Origin: Xanthomonas sp.
GTDB taxonomy: Bacteria; Pseudomonadota; Gammaproteobacteria; Xanthomonadales; Xanthomonadaceae
Direction of reading: 5' to 3'
Assembly (NCBI RefSeq): GCF_017163755.1
Contig: NZ_JAFIWC010000026.1
Span: 1 to 64,000 of the forward strand
Length of the DNA stretch: 64,000 nt
In this document: positions 8,967-17,313 of the stretch, in pieces
Layout of the letters: each line of letters opens with the position of its first letter
Position numbering within the stretch: position 1 is the stretch's first letter
The notes under the pieces: generated by a model
Told to the model about the DNA's origin: nothing
The model's input: only the letters and a program-made list of their open reading frames with translations
Database searches by the model: none
Program-made: the position numbers and the translations under genes

Positions 8967-9242
8967 TCAGGCGTCGTCGTTGGCGGCGGCCGCCACCGGC
9001 GGCACCGGCCGCGCGTGCAGGGCGATGTTGAGCTGATCCACCACCATCGCCCAGTCGGCGTCGTCCAGGCGTTCCTCGCGCAGCAGTTGCGCCTGCGCGG
9101 GCGTCCAGAACGGCGCCTCTTCCAGCCGCATCACGTCCGGCAGCGGCGAATGGCGGGCGATGAACTGGCGGATGTCGCTTTCTGCGTTGGGCAGACCGAG
9201 TTGGGCGAACAGTTCGGCGAACGGGTGGACGGGGTGTTCCAT
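8967..9242 (-). CDS. DUF2789 family small protein
   Basis: This 91-residue protein matches DUF2789 (HPFAELFAQLGLPNAESDIRQFI...DDADWAMVVDQLNIAL). It is acidic, has no signal or membrane segment, and is likely a small helical cytosolic protein of unknown function. It is convergent with the zinc-finger gene, with only 22 bases between their stops. Confidence 0.82.
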   Translation of the reverse strand: MEHPVHPFAELFAQLGLPNAESDIRQFIARHSPLPDVMRLEEAPFWTPAQAQLLREERLDDADWAMVVDQLNIALHARPVPPVAAAANDDA

Positions 9243-9368
9243 GGGAGCCTCGATCGTGGGAGGGAAGACCGCCGCGGCCGCGGCGGCGGGTCCGGCCGGC
9301 GGCCTACGATACCGGCGCGGCGATCAGTGTCTTATTAGGACGTGCGCATGCCGGCGCCCGCCGGCGAT

Positions 9369-9965
9369 TCAGCCCAACCCGGCCGGCACCGGCTGGTCGC
9401 GCCAGCGTCGCGTGCTGCGCTGGAAGAACAGGCTGTTGGGAATCTGCAGCACGGTCTCGGCGTCGCCGTCGTGGCGTTCGCGCAGCGTGGTGTAGATCAG
9501 GTTGATGTCGATCACCTGGCCCTTCAGCCCGGGCTTGTCGCCGTTCTCCAGCAGTTCGATGTGGTCGTGCAGGCGGAACGGCCGCGTGGTGAAGATCAGC
9601 AACGCGCAGAAGATGTTGGACAGCACGCTCCAGGCGGCGAAGAACGCCACCGCCGCGACCGCGGCGAAGCCGGTGAAGGCGGTCCACAGCACCGTGCCGG
9701 ACACGCCGAGCCGGTCCAGGATCAGCAGCAGCGCGGCGGTGTAGATCGCAAAGCCGGTGCCGCGCCGCGCCAGGATCGCCAGTTCCGACGGGAACGTGTA
9801 GCGCGCGCCGAGGCGCCGGATCAGCAGCCGCAGCAGCGTGCGCAACAGCCAGGCGCCGAGCACGATCAGCGCGATCTCCGTTGCCGGCACGATCAGGTCC
9901 AGCCAGCGGTGGGCCCAGGGCGGCAACAGGGTGTGGATCGGGGAGGCCATCGGCGGGTTCTGCAT
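9369..9965 (-). CDS. MscS-family small mechanosensitive ion channel
   Basis: The roughly 198-residue protein shows two membrane helices (about residues 23-45 and 68-88), the small-residue pore helix (AFTGFAAVAAVAFFAAWSVLSNIF) and the start of the MscS beta domain (RPFRLHDHIEL). It ends soon afterwards, so it is a minimal member lacking the alpha/beta C-terminal domain of E. coli MscS. It would gate on membrane tension during osmotic downshift. The start is uncertain: ATG at 9965 or 9950, neither with a good ribosome site; the frame is open to 10277 but that part is Arg-rich. Confidence 0.82.
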   Translation of the reverse strand: MQNPPMASPIHTLLPPWAHRWLDLIVPATEIALIVLGAWLLRTLLRLLIRRLGARYTFPSELAILARRGTGFAIYTAALLLILDRLGVSGTVLWTAFTGFAAVAAVAFFAAWSVLSNIFCALLIFTTRPFRLHDHIELLENGDKPGLKGQVIDINLIYTTLRERHDGDAETVLQIPNSLFFQRSTRRWRDQPVPAGLG

Positions 9966-10371
9966 GCGGGGGACGGCGATGGTCGCAACCGCTGCCGCGT
10001 CGGGCAAGGGGTGGGCCGGCGTGGACGCACTGCATCCACGCCAGCCGCGCGCGCGGCGCCGGCGCGCGGCGGAAGCGTCGATATGTGGTCGCTTGCCCTG
10101 CCGTCGGTGCCTGGCTGGTCCGCCGGTCAGGACTGTGCACCCTGTCTTCGCGTCTTGTCGTGCTGGCGCCGCGTGCATGGCGCGCAGCGGCAGGCGCGGG
10201 CCAGACCGCGCGATGCGGTGCTGGGGACGCCGGCGCCCCTGCGTGGCACAGCGACGGCGCTGTGCCAGCGTTCGCATAGCGGGACCCCCGTTTCATTGCC
10301 CGGCACGCATTATCTGCGCGCGCCGGGCCTGTCCGAATGCCGACAATCCGCCTGCATCGGACGCAGCCGGC
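9966..10371. other. Intergenic region, no gene seen
   Basis: Roughly 400 bases lie between the MscS start and the stop of the DUF6644 gene. The reading frames here are Arg/Ala-rich extensions of neighbouring frames on both strands. I see no repeat or terminator with a clean stem. Confidence 0.4.
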
Positions 10372-10848
10372 TCAGGCGTAGGCGATCCAGCGCCCGGCCA
10401 CCATCACCGCCGGCCACAGCAGCAGCGACAGCAGCGCGCAGATCCGCCCGCCCAGCGGTGCTGCGCGATCCCAGCCGATCAGCTGACGCTCGAACAGCAA
10501 CCGGAACAGCAGCGCGTTGCCCAGCGCCAGCGCGATCGCCAGCAGCTTCAGCTGCATCAGCCGGTGGCCGAGCAGCGCCTGCGCATCGGCGGCGAACAGC
10601 GCCAGACCGCTGGGCACGGACAGCAGCAGGCCGGCGACCGCGAACGGCGTCAGCGCGCGCGACACCGAGGCGGCCGGGAAACGCTTGCCGTAGCCGAGCA
10701 GGCGCAGGTCGAGCAGCAGGATCGGCCCGAGCAGCAGCACCAGCCCGGCCAGGTGCAGCACGTTGGCCAGCGGATAGGCCCAGCCGCCGCGCATCGTCTG
10801 GCCCAGCGCGGACTGCTCCAGCCACGCGGCGAGGGCGGCGATATCCAT
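10372..10848 (-). CDS. DUF6644-type integral membrane protein
   Basis: The 158-residue protein has four predicted membrane helices with the family-like opening (LEQSALGQTMRGGWAYPLANVLHLAGLVLLLGPILLLDLRLLG). The pattern of a His followed by LLGPILLLDLRLLG is typical of DUF6644. Function is unknown. It lies 13 bases downstream of the DUF6152 gene on the same strand, so the two are probably one transcript. Confidence 0.72.
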   Translation of the reverse strand: MDIAALAAWLEQSALGQTMRGGWAYPLANVLHLAGLVLLLGPILLLDLRLLGYGKRFPAASVSRALTPFAVAGLLLSVPSGLALFAADAQALLGHRLMQLKLLAIALALGNALLFRLLFERQLIGWDRAAPLGGRICALLSLLLWPAVMVAGRWIAYA

Positions 10849-10861
10849 CGCGACGCGCCGA

Positions 10862-11227
10862 TCAGCGCAGCTCGATCACCTTGCCGTCCACGGTCACGCG
10901 CTCGGCGCGCAGCTCGGGCGCGCCGTCGCTGCGCGGATAGCCTTCGATGTCGATGGTCTTGCCCACGGTGAGCTGCTGTTCGCTCAGGCCGCGCGCGCTC
11001 AGGCGCGCGATCGGCGCCAGTACCACGTTCCAGCGCTTGCCTTCGTACATCACTTCGACCTCGGCGTGCGGGTTGCGGTACTGCACCGACTGCAGCTGCG
11101 CGGAGAACCGCAGCGGACGCTGCGCGTCGTACGAGCTCCAGCCGTGGTGGGCGCTGGCGGGAAGGGCCAGCAGCGCGGCGAGCGCGATGGCCGGCAACGC
11201 GATGGAGGGAAACGGGAACCTGCGCAT
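10862..11227 (-). CDS. DUF6152 periplasmic protein
   Basis: The 121-residue product has a signal peptide ending at LPASA, immediately followed by HHGWSSYD, the hallmark start of mature DUF6152 proteins. The rest is beta-rich (YRNPHAEVEV, VGKTIDIEGYPRSDG), consistent with a small OB-like fold. A GGAG site precedes the ATG at 11227. It is the first gene of a two-gene operon with the DUF6644 membrane protein. The N-terminal His-His could bind a metal in the mature protein, but that is inference. Confidence 0.78.
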   Translation of the reverse strand: MRRFPFPSIALPAIALAALLALPASAHHGWSSYDAQRPLRFSAQLQSVQYRNPHAEVEVMYEGKRWNVVLAPIARLSARGLSEQQLTVGKTIDIEGYPRSDGAPELRAERVTVDGKVIELR

Positions 11228-11320
11228 GGATCGACTCCGCTATCCGGGTGACGCTGCGATAGCATCGCGCGCGTTAACGCGGCGGCAAAACCGCCGCGGT
11301 CCGGCGGCCGGTGCGCGCGC

Positions 11321-12118
11321 TCAGGCGGCTTGTTGCAGTTCGTCCCACAACGCGTCGGCGACCGTGGGCAGCGCTTCCAGCGCCGGCCGCGCGAACAGGT
11401 AGCCCTGGTACAGGTCGATGCCCAGCGCGCGCAGCGCGCGGTACTCGGCGGCCGTCTCCACGCCTTCGGCCAGCACCACGCTGCCCAGGCTGCGGCACAT
11501 CGCCACGATGCCGGCGACGATGGTGTGCCGCGCAGGATCGGCGTCGATGCCGCGCAGCAGCGCCATGTCCAGCTTGACCAGGTGCGGCTGGAAGTCGGCC
11601 AGCAGGTTCAGCCCCGAATGGCCGGCGCCGAAGTCGTCGATCGCGGTCTGGAAGCCGCGCCGCGCGTAGTCCTGCAGGATGCGCACGACCTTGGGCAGGT
11701 CGCGGATGCGCTCGGATTCGCTCAACTCGAAGATCAGCCGCTGCGCGGGAAAGCCGTAGCGCTCGGCCGCGGCCAGGGTCAGCCGGATGCAGGTCGCCGG
11801 CTCGTACACCGCGTTGGGAATGAAGTTGATCGCCAGGTGCGTGCGCATGCCCAAGCCGGCGGCGGTGGCGATGGCCTGCACGCGGCAGGTCTGGTCGAAG
11901 CGGTACAGCTGCTCCGGCCGCAACCGGGCGAGCACGCTGGCCGCGCCGGCGCCGTCCTCGCCGCGGACCAGCGCTTCGTAGGCGTAGATCGAACGGTCGC
12001 GCGCATCGACGATCGGCTGGAACGCCATGCGCACCGCGAAGTCGAGCTCGTCGCCGTTATGGCAGTTGACGCATGGCTGGGGATGGCCTATGTCGCCGAA
12101 AAGGGTACGCAACAGCAT
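11321..12118 (-). CDS. EAL-domain cyclic-di-GMP phosphodiesterase with N-terminal CxxC
   Basis: This 265-residue cytosolic protein is nearly a bare EAL domain, which hydrolyses cyclic-di-GMP to pGpG. The catalytic set appears intact: YEALVRG, the Asn in LAINFIPN, the Glu in IFELSES, the Asp pair in AIDDFGAGHSG, Lys in VKLD, Glu in LAEGVET and Gln in YQGYLF. A short N-terminal segment contains CVNCHNG at about residues 16-22, a Cys-x2-Cys that might sense redox state or bind metal. It stands alone, with no GGDEF partner next to it. Confidence 0.88.
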   Translation of the reverse strand: MLLRTLFGDIGHPQPCVNCHNGDELDFAVRMAFQPIVDARDRSIYAYEALVRGEDGAGAASVLARLRPEQLYRFDQTCRVQAIATAAGLGMRTHLAINFIPNAVYEPATCIRLTLAAAERYGFPAQRLIFELSESERIRDLPKVVRILQDYARRGFQTAIDDFGAGHSGLNLLADFQPHLVKLDMALLRGIDADPARHTIVAGIVAMCRSLGSVVLAEGVETAAEYRALRALGIDLYQGYLFARPALEALPTVADALWDELQQAA

Positions 12119-12213
12119 GGCGCTTGCACCGCGGGGGACGTGGCCAGATCTATCGGCCCGCGCGGCGAAGGCTGTAGCGGCGCCGTGAACGGTTCACGGC
12201 GCGCCGGGACGGA

Positions 12214-12411
12214 TCAGCCGGCTTCGGCTTCGTCGACTTTCTTCAGCACGCGGGTGGTGCCGAGCACTTCGACGCGGCCGCCGGCCTTGCGGAACGCGTC
12301 CATGTCCGCTTCGATGCGCTCGCGGCTGAGGCCTTTCTGTGCCTTGTCGCCGCTGCCGCTGCGGGCGGTCTTGGCGGTAGGCGGCGGGGTCTTGCTGGTG
12401 GGACGTGCCAT
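12214..12411 (-). CDS. Small basic hypothetical protein
   Basis: This 65-residue, Lys/Arg-rich protein (MARPTSKTPPPTAKTARSG...) has a disordered N-terminal half and a short helical C-terminal half (LSRERIEADMDAFRKAGGRVEVLGTTRVLKKV). The codon use is normal for the genome, and an AGGAG-like site precedes the ATG at 12411, so I believe it is expressed. It lies just downstream of the YkgJ gene on the same strand and could be co-transcribed. I recognise no characterised family. Confidence 0.65.
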   Translation of the reverse strand: MARPTSKTPPPTAKTARSGSGDKAQKGLSRERIEADMDAFRKAGGRVEVLGTTRVLKKVDEAEAG

Positions 12412-12427
12412 GGTGAATCTCCTGGAG

Positions 12428-12760
12428 TCAGTACATCGTCAGGGGAATGCCGCGCGCCAACTGATCGTTGTGGATGCGGCGGATGTCGCGGCAATACGGG
12501 CCGGCCATCGTGAACTTGCGGCAGATCGCCGGGCGCTGTTCGTAGATCGAGCAGCACATGCGCTTGCTGTCCACCGCCACGCACCAGCCGTCCTCGTCGC
12601 GCGCCATCACGTGCAGGCCGTCGGCGGTGTGGTCGGTGAGGTGCTCGGGCACGCGGTCGTCGGGCATCAGCAGCACGGTCAGGCGGCAGCAGATCGCATC
12701 GCAACGATCGCACGACACCTTCTCGCGCGGCGCGGCGGCAACCACCGGCTGCGCGCTCAT
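12428..12760 (-). CDS. YkgJ-family cysteine-cluster protein
   Basis: The 110-residue protein contains the YkgJ (CxxCxxCC) cluster: CDRCDAICC at residues 17-25, then CCSIYEQRPAICRKF and GPYCRDIR. These Cys residues are thought to bind a metal ion or Fe-S cluster. Its ATG overlaps the TGA of the upstream methyltransferase gene (ATGA), so the two are translationally coupled. The same frame remains open far upstream, but that part is a shadow of the methyltransferase gene. Confidence 0.85.
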   Translation of the reverse strand: MSAQPVVAAAPREKVSCDRCDAICCRLTVLLMPDDRVPEHLTDHTADGLHVMARDEDGWCVAVDSKRMCCSIYEQRPAICRKFTMAGPYCRDIRRIHNDQLARGIPLTMY

Positions 12761-13437
12761 GCGGCCACGCCGTCGAGCACGGCGGTGCGCCGGTAGCGCA
12801 GCATGCGGCCGCGGAACGGCGCCACGTCGTCCGGGCTCAGGCTGATCTCGCGCTGTTCGCTCAGCGTGTATCCCTGCGCCGCCAGCACCTGCGTCATCGC
12901 GCCGCTGTTGCCGCGGCCCGGATCGGTGATCAGCACCTCCGAGGTGGGGGCGGCATGCCGCGCAAGCAAGCTGCCGAGCATCGCCGGATGCTGGCGCTCG
13001 TACAGCACGTCGCTGCCGATGATCACGTCGAACAGGCCGAGCGAAGCATTGGGCTGATCCCAGTTCAGGCGCCGGTACGGCACCGCGTCCATCGCGTTGA
13101 GCGCGGCGTTGTAGGCCAGGAACACTTCGGTCAGCGGATGCCGGTCGCTGGCGACGATGTCGGCGCCACGGCGGCGCAGCACCAGGCTGGCCAGGCCCAG
13201 GCCGCAGCCGATTTCCAGGATGCGCTTGCCGGCGATGTCGTGATGCGCCATGGTCTCGGCCAGCAGGCGCCCGGCCGGCCACACGTTGCCGAACAGGCTC
13301 CACTGCGCCGACGAGATCCCGGCGTGCTCGGCCAGCGCATCGGGATCGGAAAACTGCTGGGTGTCGACCAGCGAACGGATTCGGTAGTCCTGCCCGCCCA
13401 GGCTGAGGGTATGGATATGCGTGGCGTAGCCGGACAC
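12757..13437 (-). CDS. Class I SAM-dependent methyltransferase (METTL21/lysine-methyltransferase-like)
   Basis: The 226-residue protein has the SAM-binding motif I ILEIGCGLGLASLVL near residues 78-92, motif II-like VASDRHPL and motif IV-like DVIIGSDVLYERQHP. The WPAGRLLAE block before motif I resembles methyltransferase family 16 (protein lysine or nicotinamide-type). I chose GTG at 13437 because a GGGAG site lies 6 bases upstream and the preceding frame is non-family. The gene overlaps the YkgJ gene by four bases. Substrate unknown. Confidence 0.8.
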   Translation of the reverse strand: MSGYATHIHTLSLGGQDYRIRSLVDTQQFSDPDALAEHAGISSAQWSLFGNVWPAGRLLAETMAHHDIAGKRILEIGCGLGLASLVLRRRGADIVASDRHPLTEVFLAYNAALNAMDAVPYRRLNWDQPNASLGLFDVIIGSDVLYERQHPAMLGSLLARHAAPTSEVLITDPGRGNSGAMTQVLAAQGYTLSEQREISLSPDDVAPFRGRMLRYRRTAVLDGVAA

Positions 13438-13737
13438 AGGCGCTCCCGGTGGTTCCGGCCCGAAACGGGACGGAGGCTGACGCGAGAAGAGGAGCGAGTC
13501 GGCGACAGGAACGGCCGGGCGAGACGCGCGTAGAAACGTAACCGGGCATGTTACGCCTATCTCCGCGCTGGCGTATGAACGGTGCCTGCGCATGCGCCCG
13601 CCGTCCGGCACTGCGCTTGGCACTCGGCGCGCATTCGCCGCAGCCGGTTGCGCGCGCATCGTGCATGCACCGCCGTCCTGCATGCCCTTGCCGCTACAAC
13701 CGCGGGCGTCGGGCCGCAAAGCCGGCCAGTGCGACGC
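13438..13737. other. Intergenic region upstream of the methyltransferase gene
   Basis: This 300-base stretch between the methyltransferase start and the Hsp70 stop shows no convincing coding sequence. It should contain the methyltransferase-ykgJ promoter; I see no clear -35/-10 pair. Confidence 0.4.
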
Positions 13738-15096
13738 TCAGTGCTGCGCGGCGGCCAGCGCCAGGCCCTGCACCACGCCGAACGACGGATCGCCATGCAC
13801 CCGCCGTGCCTGCGGGAACGCGTCGGCGACCACTTGCTGGATATAGGCGGCGCGCGACATGCCGCCGGTCAGGAACAGCGCCGACGGTTCGCGGCCGATG
13901 TCGGCGCGGACCTGCGCCAGCAGTTCGGCCAGCGCATCGAGGTAGGTGCGCGCGGCCTGGCGCAGTTCGCTGTCGCGCACCTGCACCTGCAATCCGGGTT
14001 CGATGTAGTCCAGGCGCTCCTCGTGCAGCGCGGCGTCGCTGAGCCGGATCTTGCTGCGTTCCACCGCGCGGTACAGGCGCGCGGTGTTGCCGGTGTCCTG
14101 CAGCGCGCGCAGTCGCGCGTCGTACGGCGCCGGCGCGTCGTCGTAGCGGTGCTGGCGGAAGTCGCGCTGCCGCGTGGTGTCCTGCACCATCGCCGCCTCG
14201 ACGTAGTGGTGCGCCGGCACCCGGGTGAGGCCGCGGCCGAACAGCGGCATGTAGCCGGCCAGGCTCAGCGCCAGGTCGACGTCGGTGCCGCCGCGGGCGA
14301 TGCCCCACGCGCGGTGCACCTGCGGCGCGGCGCTGCCGCCGACGCTGGCGTGGGCGATGTCGGTGGTGCCGCCGCCGATGTCCACCACCACCACGTCGTG
14401 GCGTTCGGTACTGCCGGCGTGGTAGTGCATCGCCGCGGCGGCGGGTTCTTCGAGGAATGCGATGTCGTCGAAGCCGGCGGCGATCGCCGCGCTGTGCAGG
14501 ATCTCCAGCGCCTGCGTGTTGCCGGCCTCGCCGATCGAGCTGCGGAACTGCACCGGGCGCCCGAGCAGCGCGTGGCGGATCTGCACGCCCAGCTGCTGCG
14601 AGGCGGTCAGGCGGATGTGTTCGAGGATATGGCTGGCGATGCCGGTGATGGTCTGCCGCGCGCGCGGGTGCAGGTTGTAGCCGAGCATGGACTTCGGACT
14701 CTGCACCAGGCTGCCTTCGCCTTCGACGAAGTACGCGTCCAGCGCCTCGTCGCCGTACACCGCGTTGTGCAGCAGCGCCGCGGAGCTGCGCGGCTCGCGC
14801 ATCTGCGTCTCCATCCACTGCCTGCGTACCACCCGGATCGCGTCGCGGCGCAGTTCCTCTCGGCTGCGCTCGCGGCCGGCGGCGAGCGCGTCGCGGCGGC
14901 CGGCATCGGCCAGCTCTTCGACCTGGCGCTCCAGCGCCGGGGTCAGTTCGAAGTCGGACGGATCGCGCATCACCTCGGGGAAATACACCGTGGTGCGGAA
15001 CTGCTGCTGGTCGCCGAAGCCGACCGGCACCACGCGGCCATCGACGACCGCGGCGGCGGCGGAATTGCTGGTGCCGAAATCGATGCCGAGTCTCAT
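13738..15096 (-). CDS. Hsp70-family protein (YegD-like)
   Basis: The 452-residue protein is an actin-fold ATPase of the Hsp70 superfamily. Phosphate 1 is LGIDFGTSNS at the N-terminus, phosphate 2 is VVVDIGGGTTDIA near residue 200, and the adenosine motif is LFLTGGMSRA near residue 410. It is much shorter than DnaK (about 640) and lacks the substrate-binding domain and lid, like E. coli YegD. It probably acts as a specialised chaperone-like ATPase, but no partner gene is adjacent. A strong hairpin (15180-15209) separates it from slyD. Confidence 0.85.
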   Translation of the reverse strand: MRLGIDFGTSNSAAAAVVDGRVVPVGFGDQQQFRTTVYFPEVMRDPSDFELTPALERQVEELADAGRRDALAAGRERSREELRRDAIRVVRRQWMETQMREPRSSAALLHNAVYGDEALDAYFVEGEGSLVQSPKSMLGYNLHPRARQTITGIASHILEHIRLTASQQLGVQIRHALLGRPVQFRSSIGEAGNTQALEILHSAAIAAGFDDIAFLEEPAAAAMHYHAGSTERHDVVVVDIGGGTTDIAHASVGGSAAPQVHRAWGIARGGTDVDLALSLAGYMPLFGRGLTRVPAHHYVEAAMVQDTTRQRDFRQHRYDDAPAPYDARLRALQDTGNTARLYRAVERSKIRLSDAALHEERLDYIEPGLQVQVRDSELRQAARTYLDALAELLAQVRADIGREPSALFLTGGMSRAAYIQQVVADAFPQARRVHGDPSFGVVQGLALAAAQH

Positions 15097-15179
15097 GTCG
15101 CGGGCGGGCCGTGGCGGGGTCGCGCACTGTGGGGCAAGCCGCGCCGTGGCGCAACTTCGTGCGCCAGCGGCCCGAAACG

Positions 15180-15209
15180 CACGAGGCCCGCGCTGCGGCG
15201 GGCCTCGTG
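15180..15209 (-). terminator. Hairpin between slyD and the Hsp70 gene
   Basis: A perfect 12-bp stem (CACGAGGCCCGC and its complement) with a 6-base loop lies 25 bases past the slyD stop codon and upstream of the Hsp70 gene on the same strand. It probably ends slyD transcription. Confidence 0.65.
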
Positions 15210-15234
15210 GCGATCGCGCATCCGGGCGGTTGCG

Positions 15235-15705
15235 TTACAGCGCCGCGCCGGCGTGGCCCTGGTTCTTCTCCTGCGCGGTGGCTTCGCGCACGCCGGCCAC
15301 TTCCACCGCGAAATGCAGCACCTGGCCGGCCAGCGGATGGTTGCCGTCGATGGTGACCTGCTCCTGGCCGACCTCGGTGACGGTGACCAGCAGCGGTCCC
15401 TGGTCGGTCTGCGCCTGGAACTGCATGCCCGGCGCCAGCGTGTCGGCATCGGGGAAGGAGCTGCGCGGCACCTGCTGCACCAGCTGGTCGTGGCGCGGGC
15501 CGTAGCCCTCGGCCGGGATCACGTCGGCCTGCACGCTTTCGCCGGGGCGCTTGCCGGTCAGCGCCTTCTCCAGGCCCGGCACGATGTTGCCGGCGCCGTG
15601 CAGGTAGCTCAGCGGATTGTCCGGCGCCGATTTGTCGATGATTTCGCCCGCATCGTCGGTCAGGGTGTAGTGGATGGTGGCGACAAGACCATTGGCGATC
15701 TCCAT
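15235..15705 (-). CDS. slyD: FKBP-type peptidyl-prolyl isomerase SlyD
   Basis: The 156-residue cytosolic isomerase has the SlyD layout: an FKBP half (VATIHYTLTDDAGEIID...), LSYLHGAGNIVPGLEKALTGK, then the inserted IF domain (VIPAEGYGPRHDQLVQQVPRSSF) and the return to the FKBP fold (NHPLAGQVLHFAVEV). It speeds proline isomerisation and acts as a holdase chaperone. It lacks the long His/Cys-rich metal-binding tail of E. coli SlyD, ending in GHAGAAL, so a nickel-delivery role is less likely. Confidence 0.92.
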   Translation of the reverse strand: MEIANGLVATIHYTLTDDAGEIIDKSAPDNPLSYLHGAGNIVPGLEKALTGKRPGESVQADVIPAEGYGPRHDQLVQQVPRSSFPDADTLAPGMQFQAQTDQGPLLVTVTEVGQEQVTIDGNHPLAGQVLHFAVEVAGVREATAQEKNQGHAGAAL

Positions 15706-15828
15706 CGGAAACCTCGTTTGAATTAAGGAAGTGGATACGCCGGCAGCGTCACAGCGCGATGAGAGGGTACTGCCCGGCTACCCTAAGAAAATCCGCGCGC
15801 CACCGCAAGCGGCGAGGCTGAACGCGGC

Positions 15829-16791
15829 TCATGGAGCCACCTGCGGCGGCTTGCGCAACACCTCGCGCCGCGCCTGCCAGGCTTCCGGCGTCTGCGGCTT
15901 GACGAACAGCGACAGCAGCTGCGGATACTCGGCGCGCGCGGCGCGCTCGATGCGGCGGATGCACGCTTCGATCTGCGGCGTGCGGCGCTCGTCCTCGAAC
16001 TCGGCGCTGAGCGCGGCGACCACCTGGTTCGGGCCCATCTGCACGCTGAGCACGCCGTTGACCTGGCGCACGTCCGGATCGGCCAGTGCGATGCGCTGCA
16101 GCGCCGCGTCCAGCGCCGGGCTGGCCGATTCGCCGATCAGCAGGCCCTTGGTCTCGCGCGCCAGCAGGAACGCCGAGCAGGCCAGGACCGCGGCGATGCC
16201 GATCGAGGCGACGCCATCGAGTTCGGGCATCCGCAGCCATTGCGCCGCCAGCAGCCCGGCCAGCGCGATCGCCAGGCCGACCAACGCGGCGCTGTCTTCC
16301 AGCAGCACGGTGAACAGGCTCGGGTCCTTGCTGTCGCGGAAGGCCTGGAAATAGCCCTTGCTGCCCTTGCGCTTGCGGAACTCTCGCAGCGACACCCACC
16401 ACGACGCGCCTTCGAACAGCATCGAGATGCCCAGCACGGTGTAGTTCAGGGTATGACTGCTCGCCGGCTCGGGCGCGCGGATGTGGGCGATGCCTTCGTA
16501 CAGCGACACGCCGGCGCCGAGCGCGAACACCAGCAGGGCGACGATGAAGCTCCAGAAGTACAGCTCGCGTCCGTAGCCCAGCGGATGCGCCGCGTCGGGC
16601 GCGCGCGCCGCGCGGCGCAGGCCGTACAACAGCAGCAGTTCGTTGATCGTGTCCACCAGCGAATGCACGCCTTCGCTGAGCATCGCCGAACTGCCGGAAA
16701 CCGCCGCGGCGACGAACTTGGCCACGGCGATGGCGAGGTTGCCGGCGAGCGCGGCATAGATCGCGAGGCGGGAGCCGGACGGCTTGGACAT
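15829..16791 (-). CDS. Cation diffusion facilitator (CDF) family metal transporter
   Basis: The 320-residue protein has the CDF architecture: six membrane helices with SEGVHSLVDTINELLLLYG in helix 2 (the His/Asp pair of the transport site) and EDSAALVGLAIA in helix 5, followed by a cytosolic domain (VNGVLSVQMGPNQVVAALSAEF). It exports divalent cations such as Zn, Fe or Mn in exchange for protons. I chose the ATG at 16791 (MSKPSGSRLAIYAALAGN); the upstream 47 codons are Arg-rich. It is divergent from the yjdM gene. Confidence 0.87.
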   Translation of the reverse strand: MSKPSGSRLAIYAALAGNLAIAVAKFVAAAVSGSSAMLSEGVHSLVDTINELLLLYGLRRAARAPDAAHPLGYGRELYFWSFIVALLVFALGAGVSLYEGIAHIRAPEPASSHTLNYTVLGISMLFEGASWWVSLREFRKRKGSKGYFQAFRDSKDPSLFTVLLEDSAALVGLAIALAGLLAAQWLRMPELDGVASIGIAAVLACSAFLLARETKGLLIGESASPALDAALQRIALADPDVRQVNGVLSVQMGPNQVVAALSAEFEDERRTPQIEACIRRIERAARAEYPQLLSLFVKPQTPEAWQARREVLRKPPQVAP

Positions 16792-16919
16792 GAGGGGCTG
16801 CCTGCGGGCGAGGGGCTTGCGATGCGGGAGCGGGCGACCGCGCCGGCGCAGCGCCGTGGGCGGAAGGGGCACGCGGCTACAATAGCGGCCCGTTCGTCGT
16901 CGCCGTATCAAGGAATCCC

Positions 16920-17261
16920 ATGTCCGCCGCACCCGCCTGCCCGCAATGCACCCTGCGCAACACCTATGTCGACGGCGCGTCGTGGGTGTGCGCCGACTGC
17001 GGCTACGAGTGGCCGGCCGCCGCCGCCGGCGATGCCGGCGCCGCGGTGGTGGTGCGCGACAGCAACGGCAACGCGCTCAGCGCCGGCGACACGGTGGTGG
17101 TGATCAAGGACCTGAAGGTCAAGGGCTCGTCGATCCCGCTGAAGCAGGGCACGGTGATCCGCGGCATCCGCCTGGTCGAGGACGACGCCGACCACATCGA
17201 AGGCCATTCGGACAAGATCAAGGGCCTGGTGCTGAAGACCTGTTTCCTGCGCAAGGCCTGA
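16920..17261 (+). CDS. yjdM: YjdM/PhnA-family zinc-ribbon protein
   Basis: The 113-residue protein has an N-terminal zinc ribbon (CPQCTLRNTYVDGASWVCADCGYEW) and the conserved C-terminal SH3-like domain (GDTVVVIKDLKVKGSSIPLKQGT...GLVLKTCFLRK). The family was once called alkylphosphonate-utilisation protein PhnA, but it is not part of a phn operon here and its role is uncertain. An AAGGAA site lies six bases before the ATG. Confidence 0.92.
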   Translation: MSAAPACPQCTLRNTYVDGASWVCADCGYEWPAAAAGDAGAAVVVRDSNGNALSAGDTVVVIKDLKVKGSSIPLKQGTVIRGIRLVEDDADHIEGHSDKIKGLVLKTCFLRKA

Positions 17262-17313
17262 CGCCGCGGCGCGGCCGCCGGCGCGCCGGCGCCGGGCTCG
17301 ATGATGTCGGCGC

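Noticed and set aside
12050-12118. A heme c site (CxxCH) in the EAL protein.
   Set aside because: There is no signal peptide or cytochrome domain; the protein is cytosolic, so covalent heme attachment is not expected.
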